DNA of 64,000 nucleotides from CAZDSS01 sp964508185 (lineage in GTDB: Bacteria > Pseudomonadota > Alphaproteobacteria > Sphingomonadales > Govanellaceae). Below the pieces are notes generated by a model. That model did not search any database, had not been told where the DNA came from, and worked only from the letters and a program-made list of their open reading frames with translations. Below, one piece after another: positions 52,427 through 60,922 of this stretch (its first letter is position 1; the number at the start of each line of letters is the position of its first letter). Made by a program: the position numbers and the translations under genes. Location: positions 1 to 64,000 of the forward strand of contig CAZDSS010000001.1 in NCBI GenBank assembly GCA_964508185.1, read 5' to 3'.

Positions 52427-53334
52427 TACCGATCCCGCGGGTCAAGCGCGTCGCGCAACCCGTCGCCGATGAAGTTGAAGCAGAACATGGTGATCGCAAG
52501 GAAGGTCGCCGGGAAGACGAGAAGCCAGGGCGCGGTGTTGAGCTGCGTGGCGCCCTGCGAGATCAGGAGGCCCCAGCTCGTCAGCGGCTCCTGCACCCCG
52601 AGGCCGAGGAAGCTCAGATAGCTCTCGACGATGATGTTCGTCGGGATGAGAAGGGTGACGAACACGATCACAGGCCCGATGACGTTCGGCACGATATAGC
52701 GCCGGATGATGCGCGGCGTGGTGAGCCCGATGGCAAGGGCCGATTCCACATATTCCTTGCGCTTCACCGACATGGTCTGGCCGCGCACGATGCGCGCCAT
52801 GGTGAGCCATTCGACGGCGCCGATGCCGAGGAAGACGAGATAGATGTTGGGCCCCGCCACCGTCACCAGCAGGATGATGAGGAAGAGAAGGGGCATCGCG
52901 TAGAGAATGTCCACGATGCGCATCATCAGGCCGTCGATGCGCCCGCCGAGATAGCCGGCGATGGTGCCGTAGGTGACGCCGATGATGAGGGCGACCAGCG
53001 TCGTCATCAAGCCGATCGTCAGCGACACGCGCCCGCCATACATGACGCGCACGAAAAGGTCGCGGCCGTTGCTGTCCGTGCCGAAGAGATGGAATGATTC
53101 CCAGGACGGCCCGATGGAGATGTGCTCCCAGGACATGTCTTCGATCTGGTAGGGCCAGTACATGGGCACGAAGATCGAAAGCAGCGCGATCACGGCCAGC
53201 ACATAGACGCTGCCCATGGCGGCGCGGTTGCGCCGGAAGCGGTCCATGGCGTCGCGCATGAGCGAGCGGCCGGCCTCGGCGCTTTTCTCCATGAGTTGTT
53301 CGGTGGCGGCGCGCTGCCGCTTGGTCCAGATCAT
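52426..53334 (-). CDS. Oligopeptide ABC transporter permease, OppC/DppC type
   Basis: 302-residue permease with the N-terminal cytoplasmic tail and helix (AMGSVYVLAVIALLSIFVPMYWP), extracytoplasmic loop with FHLFGTDSNGRDLFVRVMYGGRVSLTIGL, further helices and the EAA coupling loop around EYVESALAIGLTTPRIIRRYIVPNVIGPV. It ends in DALDPRDR. It overlaps the OppB-type gene by four bases upstream, and its TAA overlaps the oppD-type ATG. Functions with the OppB, D and F type proteins as an importer of peptides or related solutes. Confidence 0.9.
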   Translation of the reverse strand: MIWTKRQRAATEQLMEKSAEAGRSLMRDAMDRFRRNRAAMGSVYVLAVIALLSIFVPMYWPYQIEDMSWEHISIGPSWESFHLFGTDSNGRDLFVRVMYGGRVSLTIGLMTTLVALIIGVTYGTIAGYLGGRIDGLMMRIVDILYAMPLLFLIILLVTVAGPNIYLVFLGIGAVEWLTMARIVRGQTMSVKRKEYVESALAIGLTTPRIIRRYIVPNVIGPVIVFVTLLIPTNIIVESYLSFLGLGVQEPLTSWGLLISQGATQLNTAPWLLVFPATFLAITMFCFNFIGDGLRDALDPRDR

Positions 53335-54263
53335 GATCCCTTCCCCTGCCTGACGCGCGGGTCAAGAAAACCGTAGAGAATGTCCACCAGCAGATTGAGC
53401 AGGATGATCGCCGTCGCGTAGAAGATGACGATGCCCATCACCAGCGGATAGTCGCGGTTGATGGCGCCGTAGACGAAATAGCGCCCGACGCCGGGGAGGC
53501 CGAAGATCACCTCGATGACGACGGAGCCGGTCATGATCGCCGCCACCGCCGGGCCGAGATAGCTGACGAGCGGCAATATTGCGGCCTTCAGCGCATGGCG
53601 CATGATGACGATGCGCTCGGGCATGCCCTTGGCGCGGGCGGTGCGGATATAGTCCGACCGCAGGATCTCCAGCATGTTGCCGCGCATCAGACGCGCGATC
53701 ACCGCGATCTTGGGAACGGCGAGCGCCGTCACCGGCAGTACCATGTGGGCGAGCGCCCCGTTGTTCCAGCCCGAGATGGGCAGGAGCTTCAGATAGATCC
53801 CGAAAAGCAGCATCATCAGGGGCGCGATGACGAAGCTCGGCACCGCGATCCCGGTCATGGCGACGCCCATGATGACGTAGTCGAAGGCGCTGTTCTTGCG
53901 CAGCGCCGCAAGGATCCCGACGATCGCGCCGATGATGACGGCGATGGTGATCGCAACGAGGCCGAGCTTGATGCTGACCGGCAGGCCGATCGCCAGGAGC
54001 TCCGACACCGTGTAGTCCTGATAGGAGAAGGACGGGCCGAGATTGCCGGTCACCGCGTTCTTCATGAAGGACAGGTACTGCACGTGAAGCGGTTGGTCGA
54101 GATTGTAGGACTGCTTGATGTTGTCCAGCACCTCGGGGGGCAGGTCCGCAAGATCGTCGAAAGGTCCGCCCGGCGCGAGCCGCATGAGGAAGAACGCCCC
54201 GGTGACGATCACCAGGAACGTCGGGATTGCCCCCATGAGACGGTCGATAACATAGCGGATCAT
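53331..54263 (-). CDS. Oligopeptide ABC transporter permease, OppB/DppB type
   Basis: 310-residue permease: MIRYVIDRLMGAIPTFLVIVTGAFFLMRLAPGGPF at the N-terminus is the classic OppB first helix, followed by six-helix topology, EAA loop YIRTARAKGMPERIVIMRHALKAAILPLVSYLGP and VFGLPGVGRYFVYGAINRDYPLVMGIVIFYA. First gene of the importer operon; the gene upstream (MFS, 54326) reads the same way with a 62-base gap. No binding protein is in this operon; one is encoded at 62.1 kb. Confidence 0.92.
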   Translation of the reverse strand: MIRYVIDRLMGAIPTFLVIVTGAFFLMRLAPGGPFDDLADLPPEVLDNIKQSYNLDQPLHVQYLSFMKNAVTGNLGPSFSYQDYTVSELLAIGLPVSIKLGLVAITIAVIIGAIVGILAALRKNSAFDYVIMGVAMTGIAVPSFVIAPLMMLLFGIYLKLLPISGWNNGALAHMVLPVTALAVPKIAVIARLMRGNMLEILRSDYIRTARAKGMPERIVIMRHALKAAILPLVSYLGPAVAAIMTGSVVIEVIFGLPGVGRYFVYGAINRDYPLVMGIVIFYATAIILLNLLVDILYGFLDPRVRQGKGS

Positions 54264-54325
54264 CTATGGTTCCTCTTGCTCGTCTCCGTGGTTGCCCGCT
54301 TGTGCGCGCCCCTGACCATATGCCC

Positions 54326-55543
54326 TCACGCCTCGACCTTTTCCGCCGCGCGCACCCGGCGCCCGATCAGATACATCAGGCCGAAGGCCGGAATCATGGC
54401 GATGACGCCGAGGGTGAAGGGCGCATTGGGATTGATCTGCCCATAGGCCGAGCCGGCGAGCGCCTGTCCGCTGAAGCGGGCGAGGCTGCTGCTCGACTGG
54501 TATACGGCCATGATGGTGCCGCGCTCATGCGCTCCCGCCTGTTGCGACAGCAGGCTCTGCAGGCATGTCTGGAACATGGCCGTCGCCGCGGCTGCAAGGA
54601 TCAGTGCAAGACAGATTTGCATCAGCGACACAGAGAAGATCAGACCTAACCAGCCCAGAGCATAAAGAACGATCGCCGACTTGACGAGGGCAACTTCGCC
54701 GAAACGCTTGGTGAGCGGGCCGATTCCGAAGATCTGCATCAGTGTCACCGTGCCGCCGCTGATGCCCAGCATGATGCCGATGTCCACGGGGCTCAGGTCA
54801 TGAACGAAATGGGCCCAGAGCGGCAGGATCGCCTCGCGCATGGCGACGAAGATGATGACCAGGAAGCACAGGAAGGCCATCATGCCGATCACCGGCCGGG
54901 CGAGCGCCGTATGGAAGGATTCGATGAGGCCGGGGCGCCGCTTGCCCGGCGCCGCGGGCGCGTTCTCCGGCTTGCTTTCGGGCAGGAACAGCATGATGCC
55001 CGCGAACGACAGGAAGGACATGCCTGCGGCGGTCAGCGCCGGCAGCAGGAAATTGGCCTCCTCCACCGAATTGCCGCCGGCAAGCAGCCCGCCGAACACC
55101 GGCCCCAGCACGAATCCCATGCCGAAGGCCGCGGAAATGCGGCCAAGCGCCTTCGCCCGCTCCTGCGGCGTGGTGGTATCCGCCACATAGGCGTAGGCGG
55201 TCGCAAGATTGGCCGAGGTCGCACCGCCGAAGATGCGCGCGAAGGCGAGAAGCCAGACGGAATCCGCATAAGCGATCAGAAGATAGCTCAGCGCATGCCC
55301 GAGCATGCTGAGGGCGAGCACGGGTCGGCGGCCGATGCGGTCGCTTAAATATCCCCAAAGCGGCATGGCCGCGAACTGGGCCAGCGAATAGAGGGCGACG
55401 ACGAAGGTGATGAGCTCGGCGGACGCGCCCATGCGCTCCACATAGAAGGGGATGAGGGGGCCCAGAATGCCGAAGCCCAGCAGATCGACGAACACGACCA
55501 CCAGGAGGACAAGATTGGCATGTTTCGCGGTGGCTTTTGCCAT
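54326..55543 (-). CDS. MFS transporter (TetA/multidrug-type)
   Basis: About 405-residue, 12-helix major facilitator. LVLLVVVFVDLLGFGILGPLIPFYVERMG opens the protein and the MFS motif A GYLSDRIGRRPVLALSMLGH lies between helices 2 and 3; the middle loop LPESKPENAPAAPGKRRPGLIESF divides the two six-helix halves. It resembles TetA-like drug/proton antiporters. ATG at 55543 is preferred; GTG at 55555 is possible. It is divergent from the molybdenum-hydroxylase operon, the intergenic region carrying several palindromes. Confidence 0.88.
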   Translation of the reverse strand: MAKATAKHANLVLLVVVFVDLLGFGILGPLIPFYVERMGASAELITFVVALYSLAQFAAMPLWGYLSDRIGRRPVLALSMLGHALSYLLIAYADSVWLLAFARIFGGATSANLATAYAYVADTTTPQERAKALGRISAAFGMGFVLGPVFGGLLAGGNSVEEANFLLPALTAAGMSFLSFAGIMLFLPESKPENAPAAPGKRRPGLIESFHTALARPVIGMMAFLCFLVIIFVAMREAILPLWAHFVHDLSPVDIGIMLGISGGTVTLMQIFGIGPLTKRFGEVALVKSAIVLYALGWLGLIFSVSLMQICLALILAAAATAMFQTCLQSLLSQQAGAHERGTIMAVYQSSSSLARFSGQALAGSAYGQINPNAPFTLGVIAMIPAFGLMYLIGRRVRAAEKVEA

Positions 55544-55632
55544 ATGGTCATCCACACTGTTCTTGATGGCTCGCCGCCGCCTTGTATTGGCGCCCGCCCG
55601 CCGATACCACTTACCCTAAAGCTTGCGTCCAC

Positions 55633-55733
55633 ATGTACATATATAATAACATTAGGACAAGTGGTCATATGGACCAGAATGCATTTTGCCAGCCCGGACG
55701 CGGCCGCAAAAATGCGGGAAAACTCCCGCATTT
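55633..55733. promoter_or_regulatory. Cluster of palindromes between MFS gene and Mo-hydroxylase operon
   Basis: Three inverted repeats within 101 bases: ATGTACATATATAATAACAT (55633-55652; ATGT and ACAT ends, related to the 41 kb elements), TGGTC-ATATG-GACCA (55662-55676) and AAATGCGGGA-AAAC-TCCCGCATTT (55710-55733, a perfect ten-base-pair stem). The last could be an operator or an mRNA hairpin in the operon leader. All are seen in the sequence; roles are inferred. Confidence 0.5.
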
Positions 55734-55815
55734 CAATGAATTTACGGTCGGCCGGCGGGTGTAGGGCCAGGGGCGATCGCAGCGTCGGGCCACGTCATTG
55801 CCAGGGGAGCGGATC

Positions 55816-58020
55816 ATGGCAAATGGGAAGGACGCGGAAATCAGGACGGGCGAGGATCGCTTTCTCCTGTCCCGCCGGGATTTCGGGAAGTTCGCGGGCG
55901 CAGGCCTCGGCGTCCTGCTGCTCGGGTTCCTCGCGCCCGCGCGCGGCCGCGCCCAGGCCGAGGCGGCGTCCGTCCTCGGCGACATGAAGGGCCTCATCGC
56001 CGCCTATGTGGAAATCACGCCCGACAACACCGTCTGGCTCGTGACTCCCGAGGCCGAGATGGGCCAGGGCGTTGAAAGCGCGCTCCCTGCGATTCTCGCG
56101 GAAGAAATGGAAGCGGACTGGGACAAGGTGGCGACTCGCCTGTCCGGCGCCGGCGAATACTACATCAATCCCGGCAAGAACATGCAGGCGACCGGCCGCA
56201 GCATGGCCGTGCGCGGCTATTTCGAGTTGCTGCGGCAGGTGGGGGCGACGGCCCGGGACATGCTGCGTCAGGCGGCGGCCGAACGCTGGGGAATCGCGAT
56301 CGACCGCTGCAAGGCGGAAAAGAGCCATCTCGTGAATCTGGACACCGGCGCACGGCTCCGCTTCGCCGACGTGGCGGATGCGGCATCCCGCCTGCCCATT
56401 CCGGAAAAGGTGGAGCTCAAGCCGCGGGAGCGCTTCTCCATCATCGGCACGAGCTTCCCGCGCAAGGATGTTGTGGCCAAGGTCACGGGCCGCGCCGTCT
56501 TCGGCGTCGACGTGGATCTGCCCGGCATGCTGGTCGCCACCATCGCCCAGCCGCCGGCCTTCGGGGGCAAGCTTCTGCGCTTCGACGAGAAGGCGGCGCT
56601 CGCCGTCCATGGCGTCGTTGCGGCGCTTCCCATCAGCGACGGCCTCGCCGTCGTCGCCGAAAGCTACTGGCAGGCGCGGCAGGGGATCGAGGCCGCCAAT
56701 CCGGAATTCGATTCCGGCCCCAATGGCGATCTGTCGACCGACGACATCATGGCCGATCTCGCTTCAGGCCTTGATGAAGCGGGGATCGTCGCCCGCGAGG
56801 ACGGGGATATCTCCGCCCTCGCCCGCTCGGCGAAGCGCCTGTCCGGCGAATACAGCGTGCCCTACCTCGCGCATACGACAATGGAGCCCATGAGCTGCAC
56901 CGTCCATGTGCGGGATGACGCTTGCGAGGTCTGGGCGCCGTCCCAGGGGCCGATCCGGCTGCGCGATGATCTCGCCGCCGTCCTCAGGATGGACCCGGCG
57001 CAGATCACGGTCCATCGCACCTATCTCGGCGGCGGCTTCGGACGCCGCTGGCAGACGGATTTCGCGGTGCAGGCCGCGGAAATCTCCCGCGCCGTGAAGC
57101 GCCCGGTGAAGCTCATCTGGAGCCGGGAAGAGGACGTGCAGCACGACTATTACCGCCCGGCCTTCGCCATGCGCTTCGCCGCCGGGCTCGACAGGAAGGG
57201 CAGGCTCGAGGCGCTCGACATCAAGGTGAGCGGCGCCTCCATCGGCGAATGGGGCAAGGCCCCGCGCCCCGGCGTTCTCGATCGTCTCGCCGTCTCGGGC
57301 CTTGGCGACAGCCATTACGCCATTCCGAACTACCGCGTGGAATCGGTGAAGAAGGCGGGCGTCGTTCCCATCGGCACCTGGCGCTCGGTGGGTCATTCCC
57401 AGAACGGTTTCTTCCTTGAAAGCATCATCGATGAAGCGGCCCATGCGGCGGGGCAGGATCCGCTGAAGTTCCGCCGCGCCATGCTGGATCATCATCCGCG
57501 CTGGCGGCCCGTGCTGGACGAGATCGCGAAGCTCAGCGGCTGGGGCAAGCCGCTGCCCAAGGGCCGTGCGCGCGGCATTGCGGTCGCCGAATCCTACGGC
57601 TCCTACATGGCCGAGGTGGTGGAGATCAGCGTGGAGAACGATACCGATCTCAGGATCCACAACATCTATTGCGTCATCGACTGCGGCTTTGCGGTCAATC
57701 CGGGCAATGTGGAGCGTCAGGTGGAAAGCGCCGTGATCTATGGCCTGACCGCCGCGCTCACCGGCAAGATCACGATCTCCGGCGGCGCCGTGGAGCAGTC
57801 GAACTTCCATGACTATCCGGCGCTCATGATGGAAGAGACGCCGCCGATCAGAGTGAAGATCCTGCAGAACGCCAAAACGCTTGACGCGAAGGAAATCGGC
57901 GGCGTGGGCGAGCCCGCCCTGCCGCCCATCGCGCCTGCGCTCGCGAACGCCGTCTTCGCCGCGACGGGCAAGCGCATCCGCTCGCTGCCGCTGGCGGATC
58001 ACGGTTTCACCCTGGCATGA
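55816..58020 (+). CDS. Molybdopterin-binding hydroxylase large subunit, isoquinoline 1-oxidoreductase beta type
   Basis: 734-residue xanthine-dehydrogenase-family large subunit with a twin-arginine leader ([20 protein letters not shown]), so periplasmic. Mo-cofactor segments include [23 protein letters not shown], the repeat domain [63 protein letters not shown] and the C-terminal glutamate block [23 protein letters not shown]. This class hydroxylates N-heterocycles or oxidises aldehydes and passes electrons to 2Fe-2S. The ATG at 55816 ([10 protein letters not shown]) has GGGGAGCGG upstream. Overlaps the next gene by four bases in its longer reading. Confidence 0.88.
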   Translation: MANGKDAEIRTGEDRFLLSRRDFGKFAGAGLGVLLLGFLAPARGRAQAEAASVLGDMKGLIAAYVEITPDNTVWLVTPEAEMGQGVESALPAILAEEMEADWDKVATRLSGAGEYYINPGKNMQATGRSMAVRGYFELLRQVGATARDMLRQAAAERWGIAIDRCKAEKSHLVNLDTGARLRFADVADAASRLPIPEKVELKPRERFSIIGTSFPRKDVVAKVTGRAVFGVDVDLPGMLVATIAQPPAFGGKLLRFDEKAALAVHGVVAALPISDGLAVVAESYWQARQGIEAANPEFDSGPNGDLSTDDIMADLASGLDEAGIVAREDGDISALARSAKRLSGEYSVPYLAHTTMEPMSCTVHVRDDACEVWAPSQGPIRLRDDLAAVLRMDPAQITVHRTYLGGGFGRRWQTDFAVQAAEISRAVKRPVKLIWSREEDVQHDYYRPAFAMRFAAGLDRKGRLEALDIKVSGASIGEWGKAPRPGVLDRLAVSGLGDSHYAIPNYRVESVKKAGVVPIGTWRSVGHSQNGFFLESIIDEAAHAAGQDPLKFRRAMLDHHPRWRPVLDEIAKLSGWGKPLPKGRARGIAVAESYGSYMAEVVEISVENDTDLRIHNIYCVIDCGFAVNPGNVERQVESAVIYGLTAALTGKITISGGAVEQSNFHDYPALMMEETPPIRVKILQNAKTLDAKEIGGVGEPALPPIAPALANAVFAATGKRIRSLPLADHGFTLA

Positions 58021-58031
58021 GTGGAGGGAGC

Positions 58032-58991
58032 ATGAATTTCGCGCGCATTGCGGCTTTCGGCATCATCGTCGGCATGGCTATCGCCGCCGGCGGTCTTGCG
58101 GCGGGCGGGGATGATGGCCCCGCCGCTCCCTGGCGCGACTGCGCCGATTGCCCCGAAATGGTGACGATCGAGCCCGGCGAATTCGTCATGGGCTGGGACG
58201 GCGGCGAGGAAGGCCGCTATGAAGGCCCGCCCCACAAGGTGGTGATCGAACGCCCCTTCGCCCTTGGCCGCTTCGAGGTGACGAACGCCGAGTTCGCCGC
58301 CTTCGTCAAGGACACGGGACACAAGCCGGAGCCGGGCTGCAAGGTCTATCCCCAGCAGCCGGGCGTGCCGGAGGAAAGGTTCGGCTGGCAGGATCCGGGC
58401 TACGGCCGTCCGCCCGCAGACGATGAACCCGTCGCCTGCGTCAGCTGGCTCGACGCCAAGGCCTATGTGAACTGGCTTGCCGCCAGAACCGGCAAGCCCT
58501 ACCGCCTGCCGACGGAAGCGGAATGGGAATATGCGGCGCGCGCCGGCACCACCACCGCCTATTTCTGGGGCGACGATCCCGATCAGGGCTGCGCCTACGC
58601 CAACATGTACGACCAGTCGGGGCTCGCGAACGGCTTCAAATGGGCGGCCGCCGCCTGTGACAGCGGCTTCGCCAAGGTCGCGCCCGTGGGGTCATTGAAG
58701 CCCAACGCCTTCGGGCTTTACGACATGCTCGGCAATGTGTGGGAATGGCTCGAGGACTGCTACGTCGTGCCCTATCCCGAGACGGCGACGACGCAGGACG
58801 CCGTGCAGCCGCCGGCAGGTGAGAGCTGTGCGCGCCGCAGTGTCCGCGGCGGCAGCTGGATCACCCGGCCCGACCGCAACACCGTCACCTGGCGCGGCCG
58901 CGATCCCGAGAACACCTATTTCAGCATGTTCGGCTTCCGCGTCGCCCGCGATCTCGAAGAACGCGATCTCGTAAAGCAGCAATCAGAATAG
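58032..58991 (+). CDS. SUMF1/formylglycine-generating-enzyme-fold protein, exported, without FGE cysteines
   Basis: 319-residue protein with an N-terminal signal (MNFARIAAFGIIVGMAIAAGGLAAGG) and an FGE-sulfatase fold: MVTIEPGEFVMGWDGGEEGRYEGPPHKVVI, FALGRFEVTNAEFAAFV, PVACVSWLDAKAYVNWLAARTGKPYRLPTEAEWEYAARAG and LYDMLGNVWEWLEDCY. In the C-terminal VRGGSWITRPDRNTVTWRGRDPENTYFSMFGFRVARD the two copper-binding cysteines of true FGE are absent. It is therefore likely a non-sulfatase relative such as those in nitrite-reductase (NirV) or pyoverdine (PvdO) loci. It follows the large subunit directly and precedes an amine oxidase. Start at 58032 has GGAGGGAG; 58017 overlaps the previous stop. Confidence 0.82.
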   Translation: MNFARIAAFGIIVGMAIAAGGLAAGGDDGPAAPWRDCADCPEMVTIEPGEFVMGWDGGEEGRYEGPPHKVVIERPFALGRFEVTNAEFAAFVKDTGHKPEPGCKVYPQQPGVPEERFGWQDPGYGRPPADDEPVACVSWLDAKAYVNWLAARTGKPYRLPTEAEWEYAARAGTTTAYFWGDDPDQGCAYANMYDQSGLANGFKWAAAACDSGFAKVAPVGSLKPNAFGLYDMLGNVWEWLEDCYVVPYPETATTQDAVQPPAGESCARRSVRGGSWITRPDRNTVTWRGRDPENTYFSMFGFRVARDLEERDLVKQQSE

Positions 58992-59002
58992 GACCTGATC
59001 CC

Positions 59003-60424
59003 GTGTCACTCCGCCGTCGCGATTTCCTGAAATCGGGCCTCGCCCTCGGGGCCATCGGCCTTGCCGGACCCTTCTTCGCGCCCGCGCTCCGCGCCAACGG
59101 GGCGGACGCCGACGTGCTCGTGGTGGGCGCAGGGCTCTCGGGGCTCTATGCCGCCCTTCTCCTCGAACGCGAGGGCCTCAAGGTTCAGGTGATCGAGGGC
59201 AGCAACCGCGTCGGCGGGCGGCTTCGCACCCTTGACCATCTGCCGGGGCAGCCCGAAGCGGGCGGCCAGACCATCGACGTGATGTATGCCCGCGTCCTCT
59301 ACATGCTGTCGGAGCTGGGGCTGGACACCATCCCGCGCGGCAGCGACGGCGGGCACGCCTATTTTATCCGCGAACGGCTGTTCGGCCGCGACGACTGGGC
59401 CAGTTCCCCGGCGAACATCCTCAAGGGGGAGGAGCGGGCCATTCTCCCCGACCGCCTCTACAGCTGGGGGCTCGACCGCGTCAATGCGCTGGAGAACGTG
59501 GCCGACTGGCTCGAGCCGGAGCTTGCCCCCCACGACCGCCGCTCGATCCGCGCCGCCCTCAAGGCCGATGGCCGGTCGGACGAGGCCCTCAGGCTCATGG
59601 AGCGCTGGTTCGACGGCATCGGGATGGACAACATGTCGGCCCTCTTCGCCTACCGCAAGGACAAGGTCCTGAAATCGGGGCGCGAGGGCTGGTTCCGCGT
59701 CAAGGGCGGCAGCGCGCGCCTGACCGACGCCATGGCGGCGGCCCTCGAGCGGGAGATCCATTTCAACAAGGCGGTGGTGGCGCTCTCGTCCGAGAAGGGC
59801 CATGTGGAGGCCCGCTGCGCCGACGGCAGCGTCTACCGCGCGCGCTACGGGCTCGTCTCCGTCCCGTTCTCCATCCTCCGCGACATCGCCATCTCGCCGC
59901 GCCTGCCGAAGCTTCAGGCGGAGCTTGTGCGCAAGCTTCCCTACAACCATATCACTTTGGTGAAGCTCGGCATCAAGGCGCCGTTCTGGGACGAGGACGG
60001 ATTGCCGCCCGGCCTGTATGCCGACAGCTTCATCGAGCGCATCGCCGCGACCCCCGGCCAGGACGGGCAACTCCATGTGCTCGACGTCTGGCTCAAGGGC
60101 GCGGGCGCGCGCGAGATGGACAAGCACCGGCCGGCCGAGATCGGCGAGCGGGTGCTGCGGGAGCTGGCCCGGGTGCGCCCGGCGAGCGCCGGCAAGCTCG
60201 AGGTGCTGGACGTCACCTCTTGGGGGCAGAACCCGTGGTCGCGCGGCTCCTACCATTTCTGGGGCGTCGGGCAGTTCGGCCGCTACCGCGACCACTGGAT
60301 CCGCCCCCACGGCAACCTGCGCTGGATCGGCGAACATACGGCGCAGCTCGCCATGGGCATGGAAGGCGCCTGCGAATCGGCCGAGCGCGAGGCCCTGAAC
60401 ATCCTCGAGGAAATGGGAGCCTGA
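59003..60424 (+). CDS. Tat-exported flavin monoamine oxidase family protein
   Basis: 473-residue flavoenzyme with twin-arginine leader [24 protein letters not shown] site [40 protein letters not shown] is the amine-oxidase GG motif, and the C-terminal segment ends in [32 protein letters not shown] with the typical GEHT. It would oxidise an amine or a C-C bond next to nitrogen to imine, or a phytoene-type desaturation is possible in the same superfamily. Located between the SUMF1-fold gene and the 2Fe-2S subunit, one base before the latter. GTG start at 59003. Confidence 0.86.
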   Translation: MSLRRRDFLKSGLALGAIGLAGPFFAPALRANGADADVLVVGAGLSGLYAALLLEREGLKVQVIEGSNRVGGRLRTLDHLPGQPEAGGQTIDVMYARVLYMLSELGLDTIPRGSDGGHAYFIRERLFGRDDWASSPANILKGEERAILPDRLYSWGLDRVNALENVADWLEPELAPHDRRSIRAALKADGRSDEALRLMERWFDGIGMDNMSALFAYRKDKVLKSGREGWFRVKGGSARLTDAMAAALEREIHFNKAVVALSSEKGHVEARCADGSVYRARYGLVSVPFSILRDIAISPRLPKLQAELVRKLPYNHITLVKLGIKAPFWDEDGLPPGLYADSFIERIAATPGQDGQLHVLDVWLKGAGAREMDKHRPAEIGERVLRELARVRPASAGKLEVLDVTSWGQNPWSRGSYHFWGVGQFGRYRDHWIRPHGNLRWIGEHTAQLAMGMEGACESAEREALNILEEMGA

Positions 60425-60425
60425 C

Positions 60426-60911
60426 ATGGCCAACAAGCCGGAGACCATCCGCTTCACGGTGAACGGCATCGCCCGGGAAGTCCATGTGGACCCCGACATG
60501 CCCCTTCTCTGGGTGGTGCGCGACATCCTGAAGCTCATGGGCACCAAGTTCGGCTGCGGCGCGGCGCTTTGCGGCGCCTGCAGCCTGTTCGTGGACGGCG
60601 AGCTCGTGCGCTCCTGCAGCTTCCCCGTGTCCGACGCTGCGGGCACGGAAGTGGTTACCATCGAAGGGCTTTCCCAAGATGTATTAAATCCTGTACAATT
60701 GGCCTGGATCGAGGAACAGGTGCCGCAATGCGGCTATTGTCAGTCAGGCATGATCATGGCGGTGACAAAACTGCTGGAAGAAAATCCCCAGCCCGCGGAC
60801 GAGGACATCGACGCGGCGATCACCAATATCTGCCGCTGCGGCACCTACCCTCGCATCCGCAAGGGCATTCACAACGCTGCCCGTCGCATGGCGTCCGGTC
60901 TGGATGATTAA
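60426..60911 (+). CDS. 2Fe-2S subunit of the molybdenum hydroxylase (IorA-type)
   Basis: 161-residue two-domain iron-sulfur protein. The ferredoxin-like half has [17 protein letters not shown] spacing ([10 protein letters not shown] with a last Cys in SCSFPV), and the helical half has [10 protein letters not shown] and CRCGTYPRI for the second cluster. It carries electrons from the molybdenum site. No FAD subunit or cytochrome is encoded nearby, so the acceptor is unknown. It has no leader of its own and probably crosses the membrane with the Tat-exported large subunit. A run of A/T-rich codons (60676-60705, including TTA) interrupts an otherwise G/C-rich gene. Confidence 0.93.
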   Translation: MANKPETIRFTVNGIAREVHVDPDMPLLWVVRDILKLMGTKFGCGAALCGACSLFVDGELVRSCSFPVSDAAGTEVVTIEGLSQDVLNPVQLAWIEEQVPQCGYCQSGMIMAVTKLLEENPQPADEDIDAAITNICRCGTYPRIRKGIHNAARRMASGLDD

Positions 60912-60922
60912 GAGGTAAGAAC

